Shown: positions 7,632 to 15,939 of the stretch, piece by piece
Position numbering within the stretch: the stretch's first letter is position 1
Layout of the letters: every line of letters starts with the position of its first letter
Assembly: GCF_024171895.1 (NCBI RefSeq)
Contig: NZ_JAMTCQ010000009.1
Span: 409,318-473,317 of the forward strand
Length of the DNA stretch: 64,000 nucleotides
Direction: 5' to 3'
Source: Prauserella halophila
GTDB lineage: Bacteria > Actinomycetota > Actinomycetes > Mycobacteriales > Pseudonocardiaceae
Program-made: the position numbers and the translations under genes
Notes under the pieces: generated by a model
The model's input: only the letters and a program-made list of their open reading frames with translations
The model's database searches: none
Told to the model about the DNA's origin: nothing

Positions 7632-8983
7632 GTCAATGCCTCCGAGGACGAGGACGAGGACGAGGACGAGGAAGAGGACGAGGACGAGGACGAGGACGCC
7701 GTGGCGACGGGCAGAGTCAGCGGGGCCATGGACACCAGGGTGATCAGCCCCATAACGGCCATATAAATGCCGATCGGCAGCGAGGAATCGTAGGCGGCGA
7801 ACAGCGCGGTCGCTGCGAGCGGAGCCACAGCGCCGCCCAGCACACTGCCGACCTGATACGCCGAGGAGGTTCCGCTGTAGCGGATCCGGACCGGGAAAAC
7901 GTCGGCAATCAGTGCGGCTTGCGGGCCAGCCATGGTAGCGACGCCAGTGGTAGCAATAATGATCGCCAACGCCATGATCACCGGCTGGGCTGTGTCGATC
8001 AGCAAGAAGAACGGTACCGACCACACCGTGGCCAGCACGGCTCCTCCTAGGAACACCGGCTTGCGACCGATCCGGTCAGCCAGCACAGCCGAACCACCGA
8101 CGACGGCCATCCAGGTCACACTTCCGACAATGATCAGTGTGAGCATGGTGGTGCGACTCAGGCTCAGCTCGGTCGTCCCGTAGTCCAGTAGGTAGACCAG
8201 TACGAGGTATCCGAGCGCCGGGGCAGCGATGCTGGCGCCACTGGTCAACAGCAGTTGCTTGGGGTGGCGTCGGACGAGCTCGACCAGCGGCTGGCGAGCG
8301 ACATGCCCGCTGTCCTTCACCGCAGCGAATTCTGGTGATTCCATGATCCGCAGCCGCATGACGAGTCCGAACAGGACGAGCGCCGCCGATAGCAGGAACG
8401 GGATTCGCCACCCCCAGGCCGTGAACTGCTCCGAGGTTACGAACAAGCTGATGATCAAGAAGACGACATTCGACACGATAATGCCGGCCGGCAGGCCCAT
8501 CTGCGGGAATGAACCGTAGAAGGTGCGCTTCTTCGGCGGCGCGTGCTCGACCGCCATCAGCACTGCCCCACCCCACTCGCCGCCTACTCCGATCCCCTGC
8601 GCGAAGCGCAAGAGCACGAGCAGAATCGGCGCCCACACACCGATGGTCGCGAAACTGGGCAGCAGCCCGATCAAGAAGGTTGCCGCACCCATGAGCATCA
8701 GCGAGAAGACAAGCAACCGTTTGCGGCCCACGCGATCACCGAAGTGACCCATGATGACGCCCCCGATGGGGCGGGCTATGAAGCCGACCGCGAGGGTGGA
8801 GTATGCCGCGAGAGTGGACGCAACCGACGAACCCGTCGGGAAGAACTGCGGTCCGAACACCAACGCGGCCGCGGTGGCGTAAATGAAGAAGTCGTACCAC
8901 TCGATCGTGGTTCCTATGAAGCTCGCGCGGGCGACGCGTCGGGCGAGTATGACCTGTTGGTCAGCTGGAGTCGAAGACCTCAT
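7628..8983 (-). CDS. MFS aromatic acid transporter (metabolite:H+ symporter type) with poly-Ser tail
   Basis: The 451-aa protein has 12 predicted membrane helices. Typical of the MHS family are GTTIEWYDFFIYATAAALVFG near the start and the cytoplasmic loop GHFGDRVGRKR. These carriers import organic acids with protons; the substrate is probably the benzoate derivative consumed by the neighbouring enzymes. The C-terminal tail ends in 18 consecutive serines (encoded by 7643-7696) before EALT, which is unusual. ATG 8983 has a GGAGG site 10 nt upstream. It overlaps the dioxygenase gene downstream and is about 75% similar in layout to the second MHS transporter at 15940-17295. Confidence 0.9.
   Translation of the reverse strand: MRSSTPADQQVILARRVARASFIGTTIEWYDFFIYATAAALVFGPQFFPTGSSVASTLAAYSTLAVGFIARPIGGVIMGHFGDRVGRKRLLVFSLMLMGAATFLIGLLPSFATIGVWAPILLVLLRFAQGIGVGGEWGGAVLMAVEHAPPKKRTFYGSFPQMGLPAGIIVSNVVFLIISLFVTSEQFTAWGWRIPFLLSAALVLFGLVMRLRIMESPEFAAVKDSGHVARQPLVELVRRHPKQLLLTSGASIAAPALGYLVLVYLLDYGTTELSLSRTTMLTLIIVGSVTWMAVVGGSAVLADRIGRKPVFLGGAVLATVWSVPFFLLIDTAQPVIMALAIIIATTGVATMAGPQAALIADVFPVRIRYSGTSSAYQVGSVLGGAVAPLAATALFAAYDSSLPIGIYMAVMGLITLVSMAPLTLPVATASSSSSSSSSSSSSSSSSSEALT
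7643..7696. repeat. Hexanucleotide tandem repeat encoding poly-Ser
   Basis: Nine copies of CGAGGA (plus-strand reading; one copy is AGAGGA) run in frame through the 3' end of the transporter gene and encode 18 serines. The tract lies just before the stop codon that overlaps the dioxygenase start. Whole-repeat changes would keep the reading frame because the unit is 6 bp. Confidence 0.95.
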
Positions 8984-8994
8984 CGTCCTAGATC

Positions 8995-9012
8995 CTCCGT
9001 GTACGTACTAAT
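8995..9012. promoter_or_regulatory. Shared upstream motif, copy 1 (transporter gene)
   Basis: An 18-bp motif CTCCGTGTACGTACTAAT lies just upstream of the MHS transporter start. It recurs with one change at 10225-10242, upstream of the Rieske oxygenase. It contains the palindrome GTACGTAC. It may be an operator for the cluster regulator; it also contains the transporter ribosome binding site on the minus strand. Confidence 0.5.
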
Positions 9013-9065
9013 AGGGTGGGATGGGCGGGTCTAGCGTGATCGCGTGCGGGGAAGAAGGTTGAGGG

Positions 9066-10184
9066 TTAGCTGTCCAACGCTGCCTGGCGGTCGGTCCACG
9101 CCTGGGCGGCTGCCCGTGTGGCGGCATCGGTGAAGCGGTCTTGCGGGCGGCTGCCCGTGGTCGCTCCTTCCGTGGCCAGCATCTTCTCGATGATCTTCCT
9201 GGACTGCAACGGGCCGGCGTCCACCTTGATGTTGAGCTCGAGGGGGTACGAGGGCTCCCAGGCCGCGATGATGTGCTCGATGGCCTCGCACGCCTCGATG
9301 TCCTGCTGGAACACCCCGGTCACAGCCTCGAGGGTGTAGTCGGTGACCGACTGATCTTCGGTGGCGTAGTCACGGGAGACCGACCAGAAGTAGTGGGTGG
9401 TGGTGCGAGTCTCCGGAGTGATGGCGTGCATCGTCTTCTGACGTGCCATGCGCGACTCATCGGTGTCGTCCGACGGCTTCAGTGCGGTGGTCGTGATGTG
9501 GAATGCCGGCGCGAAGAATTCGGCAATCTGCTGGCGGTCGATCGGCTGATTGATGCCGGTGACGTGGGTGAAGAAGGGCGGGCATTCCACGCCGGTCATT
9601 TCGCGCTGGACGGTGACCGTGCGGTCGTCGTAGCTCACCGAGACGGGGATATCTGCGATCTCCGGGGAGCCGATCGACTCCGGATGGAGGAATGTCAGGT
9701 GGGACAGGTCCAACAGGTTCTCGTTGAGTAGCTGCGCGCGTGCGTTCATGTGCAGGGTGCCGCCCGCGGTCGTCCAGCCATCGGCGGTGTACCAGTGGTG
9801 GTCGGGGATCTGTCCGGGATCGACAGTGTCGGGGTCTCCCATCCAGATCCAGATCAGGCCGTTGCCCTCGACGAGGGGGAATGTCTGTACGCGGACCTTG
9901 TCGGCGATGCGGGTCGATCCCGGGATTCGCACACAGTTGCCGTCGGAGGCGAAGGTCAGCCCGTGGTAGCCGCACTCGATCTGATTGCCCTTGAGGCGAC
10001 CCAGGGACAGGGGCATCTGCCGGTGCACGCAGCGGTCCACCATGGCGACCGGAATGTCGTCCTCGGCGCGATACATCACCACGGGATCCCCCAGTAGGAA
10101 GCGGGGAAGTAGGCGACCCGTCTGTACTTCGGCGCTGCGAGCCGCCACGTACCAGGCGTTGCGCGGGAACTGGTCGGGATACAC
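9066..10184 (-). CDS. Rieske non-heme iron oxygenase (O-demethylase type)
   Basis: The 372-aa protein has an N-terminal Rieske domain with Cys52-x-His54 and Cys71-x2-His74, and a catalytic domain with the mononuclear iron motif Asp159-x2-His162-x4-His167 (LLDLSHLTFLH). Single-component terminal oxygenases of this length are typical of vanillate, dicamba and other O-demethylases or hydroxylases. With a 3-hydroxybenzoate/gentisate pathway downstream, demethylation of a methoxybenzoate such as 3-methoxybenzoate is a reasonable guess. I chose GTG 10184, giving YPDQFPRNAWYVAA at the start as in the family; the upstream extension is Arg-rich and overlaps the repeated motif. The cognate reductase is at 3428-4390. 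Confidence 0.85.
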   Translation of the reverse strand: MYPDQFPRNAWYVAARSAEVQTGRLLPRFLLGDPVVMYRAEDDIPVAMVDRCVHRQMPLSLGRLKGNQIECGYHGLTFASDGNCVRIPGSTRIADKVRVQTFPLVEGNGLIWIWMGDPDTVDPGQIPDHHWYTADGWTTAGGTLHMNARAQLLNENLLDLSHLTFLHPESIGSPEIADIPVSVSYDDRTVTVQREMTGVECPPFFTHVTGINQPIDRQQIAEFFAPAFHITTTALKPSDDTDESRMARQKTMHAITPETRTTTHYFWSVSRDYATEDQSVTDYTLEAVTGVFQQDIEACEAIEHIIAAWEPSYPLELNIKVDAGPLQSRKIIEKMLATEGATTGSRPQDRFTDAATRAAAQAWTDRQAALDS

Positions 10185-10224
10185 AGCAGAGCCTCGATTC
10201 TCACGACGTCGGCGGCGGGAAATG

Positions 10225-10242
10225 CTCCGTGTACGCACTAAT
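10225..10242. promoter_or_regulatory. Shared upstream motif, copy 2 (Rieske oxygenase gene)
   Basis: CTCCGTGTACGCACTAAT lies 40 bp upstream of the chosen start of the Rieske oxygenase and matches 17 of 18 positions of the copy at 8995-9012. Two copies in front of two transcription-unit candidates in one cluster suggest a shared operator. Confidence 0.5.
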
Positions 10243-10321
10243 TCGATGAGGAGAGCGTCTCAGGATGGTTCAGTGATGTCAACGGCTCGGCCGAGTCCGC
10301 GGGCTCCGTTCGAGTCCGGGC

Positions 10322-11248
10322 TCACTCGATGTTGGGCGCTTCCTGGTAGGCGATCGCGGCTAGCGAGTCGAGGAAGGGTGTGCGGGCCTTGGCAGGAAGG
10401 AGTCCCATGAGTTCGGACTGGACGTCAGCAGCAGTCTCGGTGAACTCCGGCAGAGCAACACGGGCGGACGTCGAGAGGAGGAGTTTTTTTCGTCGCCGAT
10501 CGCCGGTGCCGGTGATGATTGTGATCAGGCCGCGGGCGGCGAGGCGGTCGACGACTTCGGCGATGGAGGACTTGTCCAGAGACGCGGCGTCGCCGAGACG
10601 TGCCTGATCACTGGGCTCTTGGCCAGCCAGGGCGCACAGCACCGCGTACTGCGGCCCGGTGAGCTTGCCTTCGAAGCGATCCGCCCACCGTGTCGTGTAG
10701 GCCTGCTGAGCTCGTCGGATGAGGTGGCCTGGCGTCGTGGACAGCTCGAGGCCCAGGTGCTCGGGCAGGTGTGCGGTCGAGGGTGGTGAGCCTTCGTAGG
10801 CCAGGATCGCAAGGTCCCGGACGAAATCCTGCCGTTGTGCAGGCTCCAGGGGGGCGAGCAGGGCCTTTTGAACCCGTGTGGCTTGGTCGGTCAGTGCTTT
10901 CAGGGCGGCCCGGGCGGGCCGACTCAGATGCAGGACCTTGCGGCGGCGGTCGTCGGGGTCGGGGTCGACAGTGATCCAGCCATGGTGGGCGAGCCGGCGG
11001 ACGATGTCCTTGGTCGAGGACTTGTCGAGGGAGGACATTGCGCCGACGGTCGTCTGGTCCAATCCTGGCCTGCTGGCGATGCTGGACAGGACGGCGAACT
11101 GCGGACCCGTGGGTTCAGCGCCGACGTAGCGGGTCCATAGCGCGCCATGAACCCGCTGAGCTCGTCGGATCAGGTGACCGGGTGTGCGGGCCAGCTCCAG
11201 CGTCGGAACCGCCGCCCCCGTGTGCAGCGGCTCGCGGTGGGTGGTCAT
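10322..11248 (-). CDS. Tandem-domain MarR-family regulator
   Basis: The 308-aa protein contains two full MarR domains in one chain. Each begins TPGHLIRRAQ, continues with TGPQFAVL or TGPQYAVL, has a recognition helix around SLDKSS, and a wing with DDRRRK or GDRRRK. Ordinary MarR proteins are about 150 aa and dimerise, so this looks like a fused duplication acting as a pseudo-dimer. It is on the same strand and directly upstream of the Rieske/gentisate genes, whose expression it probably controls in response to an aromatic acid. No clear ribosome binding site precedes ATG 11248. Confidence 0.88.
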   Translation of the reverse strand: MTTHREPLHTGAAVPTLELARTPGHLIRRAQRVHGALWTRYVGAEPTGPQFAVLSSIASRPGLDQTTVGAMSSLDKSSTKDIVRRLAHHGWITVDPDPDDRRRKVLHLSRPARAALKALTDQATRVQKALLAPLEPAQRQDFVRDLAILAYEGSPPSTAHLPEHLGLELSTTPGHLIRRAQQAYTTRWADRFEGKLTGPQYAVLCALAGQEPSDQARLGDAASLDKSSIAEVVDRLAARGLITIITGTGDRRRKKLLLSTSARVALPEFTETAADVQSELMGLLPAKARTPFLDSLAAIAYQEAPNIE

Positions 11249-11592
11249 CGCGGGTCATTATCGCACTGGTGCACCATCCGAGGCAGCGGTGCGGTCGATC
11301 GCGACCGGCCACCGTATCGATAACCGGACGCCTGCCGGGTTTGCGACTCGCGAAGAGGTAGCCGTCGTCGTCGGTCGCGATGTGGGAGCGGGTGCGGCGA
11401 ACGCGCTGGCTAGTGGTCGTCACGGTCGAGAGTTCCAGGCTTCCCACAGCCACATGCTCGATATGCCCCTCGAACCGCCCTTCATGGGCGTCGATGCCGG
11501 GTCGGGTCGCACCAGTAGGAGAAGGCTTCGCTCGCGGGACGCTGGCGGTCGTCAGCTCGGCATAGCAACGGCGTTGGTCGGTCATCGTGTGT
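11249..11592. other. Intergenic stretch without a supported gene
   Basis: These 344 bp separate the MarR-type and IclR-type regulator genes. Open frames exist but have no recognisable protein family, ribosome binding site or neighbour coupling. Apart from the promoter presumed for the MarR gene I see no definite structure. Confidence 0.6.
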
Positions 11593-12288
11593 CTACTCCC
11601 ATACGGCACGCACACGGCGGGCGGCTGCGGCGACCTCCTTCGCCAGCGTGTCGACGTCAGCGTTCTCGACCATCGACACCACTCCGATACTCGCCGCGGA
11701 TGCCGCACCAGGGTGCAGCCGAACCGGTGCGGCGACCCCCAAGGCGCCGGGTGTGACTTGATCTCTGCTGATCGCCACCCCACGCTCTCGTGCCTCGTGG
11801 ACTTCCACCGCCTCGTTCTCGGCCGCGGAACTGCCGGCGAGGATTGCCACTCCGCCAGCACCCGTGTCTAGCGGATGTCGGCTTCCTGGACGGAAAGACA
11901 GGTGGAAAGTGGTGTGGGTCGGCTCGACCACCAGGAGTGCGACGGCCTCATCGGCCTCTCGAACCATCAGAAACGCCGTCGCCGCGCACGACTCGGCCAG
12001 TTCACTGAGAAGTGGACGCAGAGACTCCTCAAGTCGGGGCAGCCACGCGCCGGCGAGCGCGACCGTGGCCAGCCCGAGACGATAGCGCCCGGTCTCAGCT
12101 TTTAACGCCAGGCCGTGGTCTTCGAGGGTGCCGAGGAGGCGGTACACGATCTGGCGGTGTAGTCCGAGCTGTGTGGCGATCGCATTGACCGGCAGATCCT
12201 CGTCGCTGGCGGCAAGCAGTTGAAGCAGCCGGAGGCCTCTATCGAGAGTCTGGGCCTTGTCGTTGACGGTCGAACCTGCCCCTGTCAC
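11593..12288 (-). CDS. IclR-family transcriptional regulator
   Basis: The 231-aa protein has an N-terminal winged helix (TLDRGLRLLQLL...VNAIATQLGLHRQIVYRLLGTLEDHGL) and a C-terminal effector domain (IclR type, with RPLLSELAESCAATAFLMV and a GAGGVAILAG segment). IclR proteins typically sense aromatic or small carboxylic acids. GTG 12288 was chosen because a perfect AGGAGG site lies 8 nt upstream; the longer frame has no such support. It is divergent from the VOC/hydrolase/hydroxylase/transporter operon and likely controls it through the inverted repeat at 12379-12401. Confidence 0.88.
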   Translation of the reverse strand: MTGAGSTVNDKAQTLDRGLRLLQLLAASDEDLPVNAIATQLGLHRQIVYRLLGTLEDHGLALKAETGRYRLGLATVALAGAWLPRLEESLRPLLSELAESCAATAFLMVREADEAVALLVVEPTHTTFHLSFRPGSRHPLDTGAGGVAILAGSSAAENEAVEVHEARERGVAISRDQVTPGALGVAAPVRLHPGAASAASIGVVSMVENADVDTLAKEVAAAARRVRAVWE

Positions 12289-12378
12289 TGCAAAACCTCC
12301 TGGTCGAGAACCGATCGCGACGAAAACTCTTGACGCAAGTCGGCGCCCCAGCGCAGCATGGCGCTGACACAAAATAAT

Positions 12379-12401
12379 GACATAGTGTCCGACTATGTGT
12401 C
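12379..12401. promoter_or_regulatory. Probable IclR operator between divergent genes
   Basis: A perfect inverted repeat ACATAGT (12380-12386) / ACTATGT (12392-12398) with a 5-bp spacer, extended by GAC and GTC flanks, sits 14 bp before the chosen GTG start of the VOC gene. Its position inside the longer open frame is one reason to prefer the downstream start. Confidence 0.65.
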
Positions 12402-12414
12402 AAATGGAGCTACT

Positions 12415-12924
12415 GTGCGTCCGATTTCGTTGAATCACATCGCCTATCCCACATGGGACTCCGCTGCGACCTACCGCTTCTACACGGAGGTGCTGAACTG
12501 TCCCTTCGTCGCCGCCATCCAGCTGGATGACGTGCCTTCCACCGGTGACCCGACCCCGTTCCTGCACACCTTCTATGGCCTGTCCGACGGCGGGTGCATT
12601 GCCTTCTTCGAGGTCGATGGCTTGCCTGCGGCGAAGTCGGACGGCGTCCCGTCCTGGATCCGCCACCTTGCCCTCGACGTGTCGTCGGTCGAGGAGCTCG
12701 ATGAGTGGCGCGAGCACTTCCTTCGTCACGGTGTGGAACCAGTGGGCGTGGTCGATCACGATGGCACCTGGCAGTCCCTCTATGTCTTCGACCCGAACGG
12801 CGTCCGGATCGAGCTGACCGTTCAAACCCGCGAATTGGACGAGCAAGACCGGACGAACGGCCTGGAGTCGCTCCAGCGTTGGTGCGTGCAACGAGGCCAG
12901 CAGCTGCCCGCGCAGATCGGCTGA
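12415..12924 (+). CDS. VOC-superfamily protein (possible ring-cleavage or isomerase enzyme)
   Basis: The 169-aa product has the paired beta-alpha-beta-beta-beta modules of the vicinal oxygen chelate superfamily: LNHIAYPTWDSAATYRFYTEVL, then IRHLALDVSSVEELDEW and VYVFDPNGVRIELTVQT (read SLYVFDPNGVRIEL). The His in LNHIAY, the His in IRHLAL and the Glu in IELTV are in the usual metal-ligand places. It could be a small extradiol dioxygenase-like, glyoxalase-like or lyase enzyme. GTG 12415 has a GGAG site 7 nt upstream. It is first in an operon with a hydrolase, an FAD hydroxylase, a DUF2783 protein and a transporter. Confidence 0.75.
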   Translation: MRPISLNHIAYPTWDSAATYRFYTEVLNCPFVAAIQLDDVPSTGDPTPFLHTFYGLSDGGCIAFFEVDGLPAAKSDGVPSWIRHLALDVSSVEELDEWREHFLRHGVEPVGVVDHDGTWQSLYVFDPNGVRIELTVQTRELDEQDRTNGLESLQRWCVQRGQQLPAQIG

Positions 12925-12944
12925 ACGAAGGGACGGAGAAACGC

Positions 12945-14099
12945 ATGCCTGTACGCGACACTCTCGCCATTCCTTGCGCTGCAGCACCGGAGCGCGTCGA
13001 CATCTACTCCGGGGTCGCCCGGCTCAGCCAGACGTTGTGGGCCAGCCGCTGGCGGGCTGAGCCCCACCAGAACGACGTGGCCGTGCTCATCGTGCATCCC
13101 ACGTCCAATTTTCTCGGCCACTACGCGCTGCGTCCGTTGGCTGAGCTCGGCGTCGACGCAGTTGGCCTCACGACGCGCTTCATCGGGAACGACAGCTCGT
13201 TGACCATGGAGGACTGCGTGGTCGACATCGGTGCGGCCATCCGCTATCTGCGCGAGATCGGCTACCGCAAGGTCCTGCTCGTGGGCAATTCTGGTGGTGG
13301 CGGGCTCGCCGCGCTCTACCAGAGTCATGCGGAGCGGCCTACGATCACCGCTACCCCGGCCGAGGATCCGCCTGACCTCACCGCTGCCGATCTTCCGTCG
13401 GCCGATGCTCTGGTCATGGCTATGGCTCATCCCGGTCGTGCGACGGTGTTCACCGAGTATCTGGATCCCGCGATCGTTGACGAGAGTCGGCCGTTTGAGC
13501 GTGACGCCGAGCTCGACATGTTCGATCCTCGTAACGGGCCGTCGTACTCGGCCGAGTTCATCACCCGGTACCGAGCGGCCCAGATCGCCCGCAACCGCCG
13601 GATCACCGCCTGGGTTCGTGGACAGCTGGAATGGCTGCGTGACAGCTCGCCTGTCTCTCCGGAGGGCAACAAGATCGACAACATGCCCTTCGTCGTGCAC
13701 GGCACGGCAGCAGACCCTCGTTCCCTCGATTTGACGTTGGACCCGTCGGACCGGCTGGCGACAACCTTGTGGGGCGATCCCTGGGTCGCCAACTATCAGC
13801 CGGCCACTCTGGGCCACCTCACCAGCCTGCGCGCCTGGCTGAGCCAATGGAGCTTCGACGACAGTCGCGCGAACGCCCCGGCAGAACTGCCCCATGTCAC
13901 GGTGCCTGTCCAAGTCATCTACGGCTCGGCCGACACAGCGGCTTTTCCCTCCCACGCGCAGGCGATGTTCGACGCCATCAACCACGATCGGCGCGAGCTC
14001 AACGTGATCAAAGGGGCTGATCACTACTTCCGGGGGCAGCCGGAGCTGGCACGTGAGATGTGCGAGCACATCGTGCGTTGGGCTCGGGAGTCGGTGTGA
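12945..14099 (+). CDS. Alpha/beta hydrolase
   Basis: The 384-aa protein has an alpha/beta-hydrolase core: an oxyanion strand VAVLIVHPTSNFLGHY, the nucleophile elbow GNSGGGG, an acid-containing strand VPVQVIYGSADTAAF and the catalytic His in GADHYFRG. The region between the core halves is longer than average, implying a large cap. Position between a VOC protein and an FAD ring hydroxylase suggests hydrolysis of an ester or a ring-cleavage product. ATG 12945 follows GGGACGGAG. The stop overlaps the hydroxylase start (GTGA). Confidence 0.8.
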   Translation: MPVRDTLAIPCAAAPERVDIYSGVARLSQTLWASRWRAEPHQNDVAVLIVHPTSNFLGHYALRPLAELGVDAVGLTTRFIGNDSSLTMEDCVVDIGAAIRYLREIGYRKVLLVGNSGGGGLAALYQSHAERPTITATPAEDPPDLTAADLPSADALVMAMAHPGRATVFTEYLDPAIVDESRPFERDAELDMFDPRNGPSYSAEFITRYRAAQIARNRRITAWVRGQLEWLRDSSPVSPEGNKIDNMPFVVHGTAADPRSLDLTLDPSDRLATTLWGDPWVANYQPATLGHLTSLRAWLSQWSFDDSRANAPAELPHVTVPVQVIYGSADTAAFPSHAQAMFDAINHDRRELNVIKGADHYFRGQPELAREMCEHIVRWARESV

Positions 14100-15691
14100 C
14101 CGCCGCAGGGCCCGATGTGCTTATCGTCGGAGCAGGGCCGACAGGACTGGTCACGGCACTGGGTCTGGCCCAGCGTGGCATCCGCTGCGAGATCGTCGAT
14201 GCCGACAGGGGAATCGCCACTGGGAGTCGGGCGCTAGGCATTTCCCGGCGGACGCTGCAGATCCTCGACACGCTAGGTGTGTCGGCCGCCTGCCTCGAAA
14301 AGGGTGTGCCGTGGGTGGGATCGCGCAGCTACTACCGCGACCAGGAGGTTTTCTACCTGGAACTTCCGGAAGAACCCGACGAGGCGTTTCCAGCGATGCT
14401 GAACCTCGCGCAGGAGGACGTCGTACGCATCCTGCTCGAACAGATCGACAAGACGGTTCCCGATCTCGTCGGGATTCGGTGGAACACGCGGCTTGAAAGC
14501 CTGCAAGTCACCGCCGATCAGGTGCAGGTGCAGCTCGACACCCTCGACGGTCCGACGAAGATGACGGCGCCGTGGCTGGTGGCCTGTGACGGCGCCCGAA
14601 GCACTGTTCGTGAGCGACTTGGCATTCGACTCGAAGGGGAAAGCTGGAACACCCGCTACGTCATCGTCGACGTCCGGTTACACAGCGATCACCCTGCTGA
14701 ACGCCGAGCCTGGTTCGACCCGCCGTCCAACCCGGGTTCCACCGTCTTGATGCATCGTCAACCCGACGATGTCTGGCGCCTCGACTACCAGGTCGACGAC
14801 GAGGAGGTCGACGCGGACAACCTGGTCTCCCACGTCGTCACCCGCGTACGCGAACACCTGGACCACATCGGCGAGACCGGACCGATGGAGGTGGTCTGGA
14901 CATCGACCTATCGGGCTCGGGCATTGAGCGCGCCGACCTACCGCCACGGAAGGGCCCTTCTGTCCGGCGATGCGGCTCATCTGATCCCGATCTTCGGTAT
15001 CAGGGGGCTCAACTCCGCCGTCGAGGACGCCAACAATCTGAGCTGGAAGATCGCCGCGGTGATTCACGATCGCGCCAGCGACGCGCTGCTGGACACGTAC
15101 TCGACTGAACGGCGAGCGGCGGCCCATACCAATCTGGCGCTCACCACGCGCGCCACACTTCTGATGTCTCCGCCCACACGCGGTTACGAGCTGTTGCGTC
15201 GGGCGCTGCTGGGTTTGGTAGCCGAAGGGCACGACGAGTTCTGCCCGCTCCTCAACCCGCGTCAGACCGGCACGGTGGGGCATCCGGACTCTGTCCTGCA
15301 CACACCATCGGGATCCTCCGAGGTCGGTCCTGGCATCGGCGACGTTTACCCCGATGCTCGGGTGTGCACGGCGGAAGGGGAGAGGGGATATCTCAGCAGC
15401 CATCTTGGCCGCCGCACCACGCTCGTCGTCTTCGCGGACGTTCCAATGCCGATGGATGTGCCCTTCGACGTCGAGGTCGTGACCATTACTCAGAAAACCC
15501 GTTCTCACTTGGAAAACAGGTCGGGACAGGTGCTGGTCGACGCGGGCAACACCTATACCCGCTGGAAGGTTCAACCGGGCGATGTCGTGCTGGTGCGTCC
15601 CGACGGACATATCGCCGGTGCCTGGCGATACCCCGACGCCACTGCGGTCGCCGCCGGAATCGCGCGACTCCAACGGAAGGAAGCGCCGTGA
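14096..15691 (+). CDS. FAD-dependent aromatic monooxygenase (MhpA/PheA type)
   Basis: The 531-aa flavoprotein has VLIVGAGPTGLVTALGLAQRG (FAD ADP-binding), ACDGARSTVRERLGI (the DG motif) and GRALLSGDAAHLIPIFGIRGLNSAVEDANNLSWKIA. A C-terminal thioredoxin-like region (about 400-531) matches the 3-(3-hydroxyphenyl)propionate and phenol hydroxylase group. The DAAHxxPPFGGxG loop reads LIPIFGIRG, a small variation. It hydroxylates an unidentified phenolic acid. GTG 14096 overlaps the hydrolase stop, so translation is coupled. Confidence 0.87.
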   Translation: MTAAGPDVLIVGAGPTGLVTALGLAQRGIRCEIVDADRGIATGSRALGISRRTLQILDTLGVSAACLEKGVPWVGSRSYYRDQEVFYLELPEEPDEAFPAMLNLAQEDVVRILLEQIDKTVPDLVGIRWNTRLESLQVTADQVQVQLDTLDGPTKMTAPWLVACDGARSTVRERLGIRLEGESWNTRYVIVDVRLHSDHPAERRAWFDPPSNPGSTVLMHRQPDDVWRLDYQVDDEEVDADNLVSHVVTRVREHLDHIGETGPMEVVWTSTYRARALSAPTYRHGRALLSGDAAHLIPIFGIRGLNSAVEDANNLSWKIAAVIHDRASDALLDTYSTERRAAAHTNLALTTRATLLMSPPTRGYELLRRALLGLVAEGHDEFCPLLNPRQTGTVGHPDSVLHTPSGSSEVGPGIGDVYPDARVCTAEGERGYLSSHLGRRTTLVVFADVPMPMDVPFDVEVVTITQKTRSHLENRSGQVLVDAGNTYTRWKVQPGDVVLVRPDGHIAGAWRYPDATAVAAGIARLQRKEAP

Positions 15692-15885
15692 ACATGACAC
15701 CGGATCAGCTCGACTCCGTCTATATCACCCTCTGTGAAACGGCGGATTCGGCGGGGGAGGCCGACGAGTCGGAGTTCCTGACCCGCCTGGTACTCCTTCT
15801 CGCTCTCGACGTCGGTGATCCCGAGGTCATTCGGCGACGCATCAACGAAGCACGTATGCCCGTAGCCGCGCGTCGGACGGGCTGA
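15688..15885 (+). CDS. DUF2783-family small protein
   Basis: A 65-aa protein (or 63 aa from ATG 15694) begins VNMTPDQLDSVYITLCE and continues with an acidic, all-helical sequence (SEFLTRLVLLLALDVGDPEVIRRRI). This resembles DUF2783 proteins, which are commonly encoded next to MhpA-like hydroxylases; their function is unknown. GTG 15688 overlaps the hydroxylase stop and a GGAAGG site lies upstream. A role as accessory subunit of the hydroxylase is an inference from linkage. Confidence 0.75.
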   Translation: MNMTPDQLDSVYITLCETADSAGEADESEFLTRLVLLLALDVGDPEVIRRRINEARMPVAARRTG

Positions 15886-15939
15886 CAACTCGAGTACGCA
15901 GGAACCGGCCATCCTCCGACAACGACGTCAGGATTCGAT

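Noticed and set aside
7643-7696. CRISPR-like repeats
   Set aside because: The units are contiguous hexamers inside a coding region without spacers; no CRISPR array or cas gene was seen anywhere in the window.
11115-11861. 248-aa minus-strand frame between the regulators
   Set aside because: It overlaps both the MarR and IclR genes in other frames, shows no recognisable domain and no ribosome binding site.
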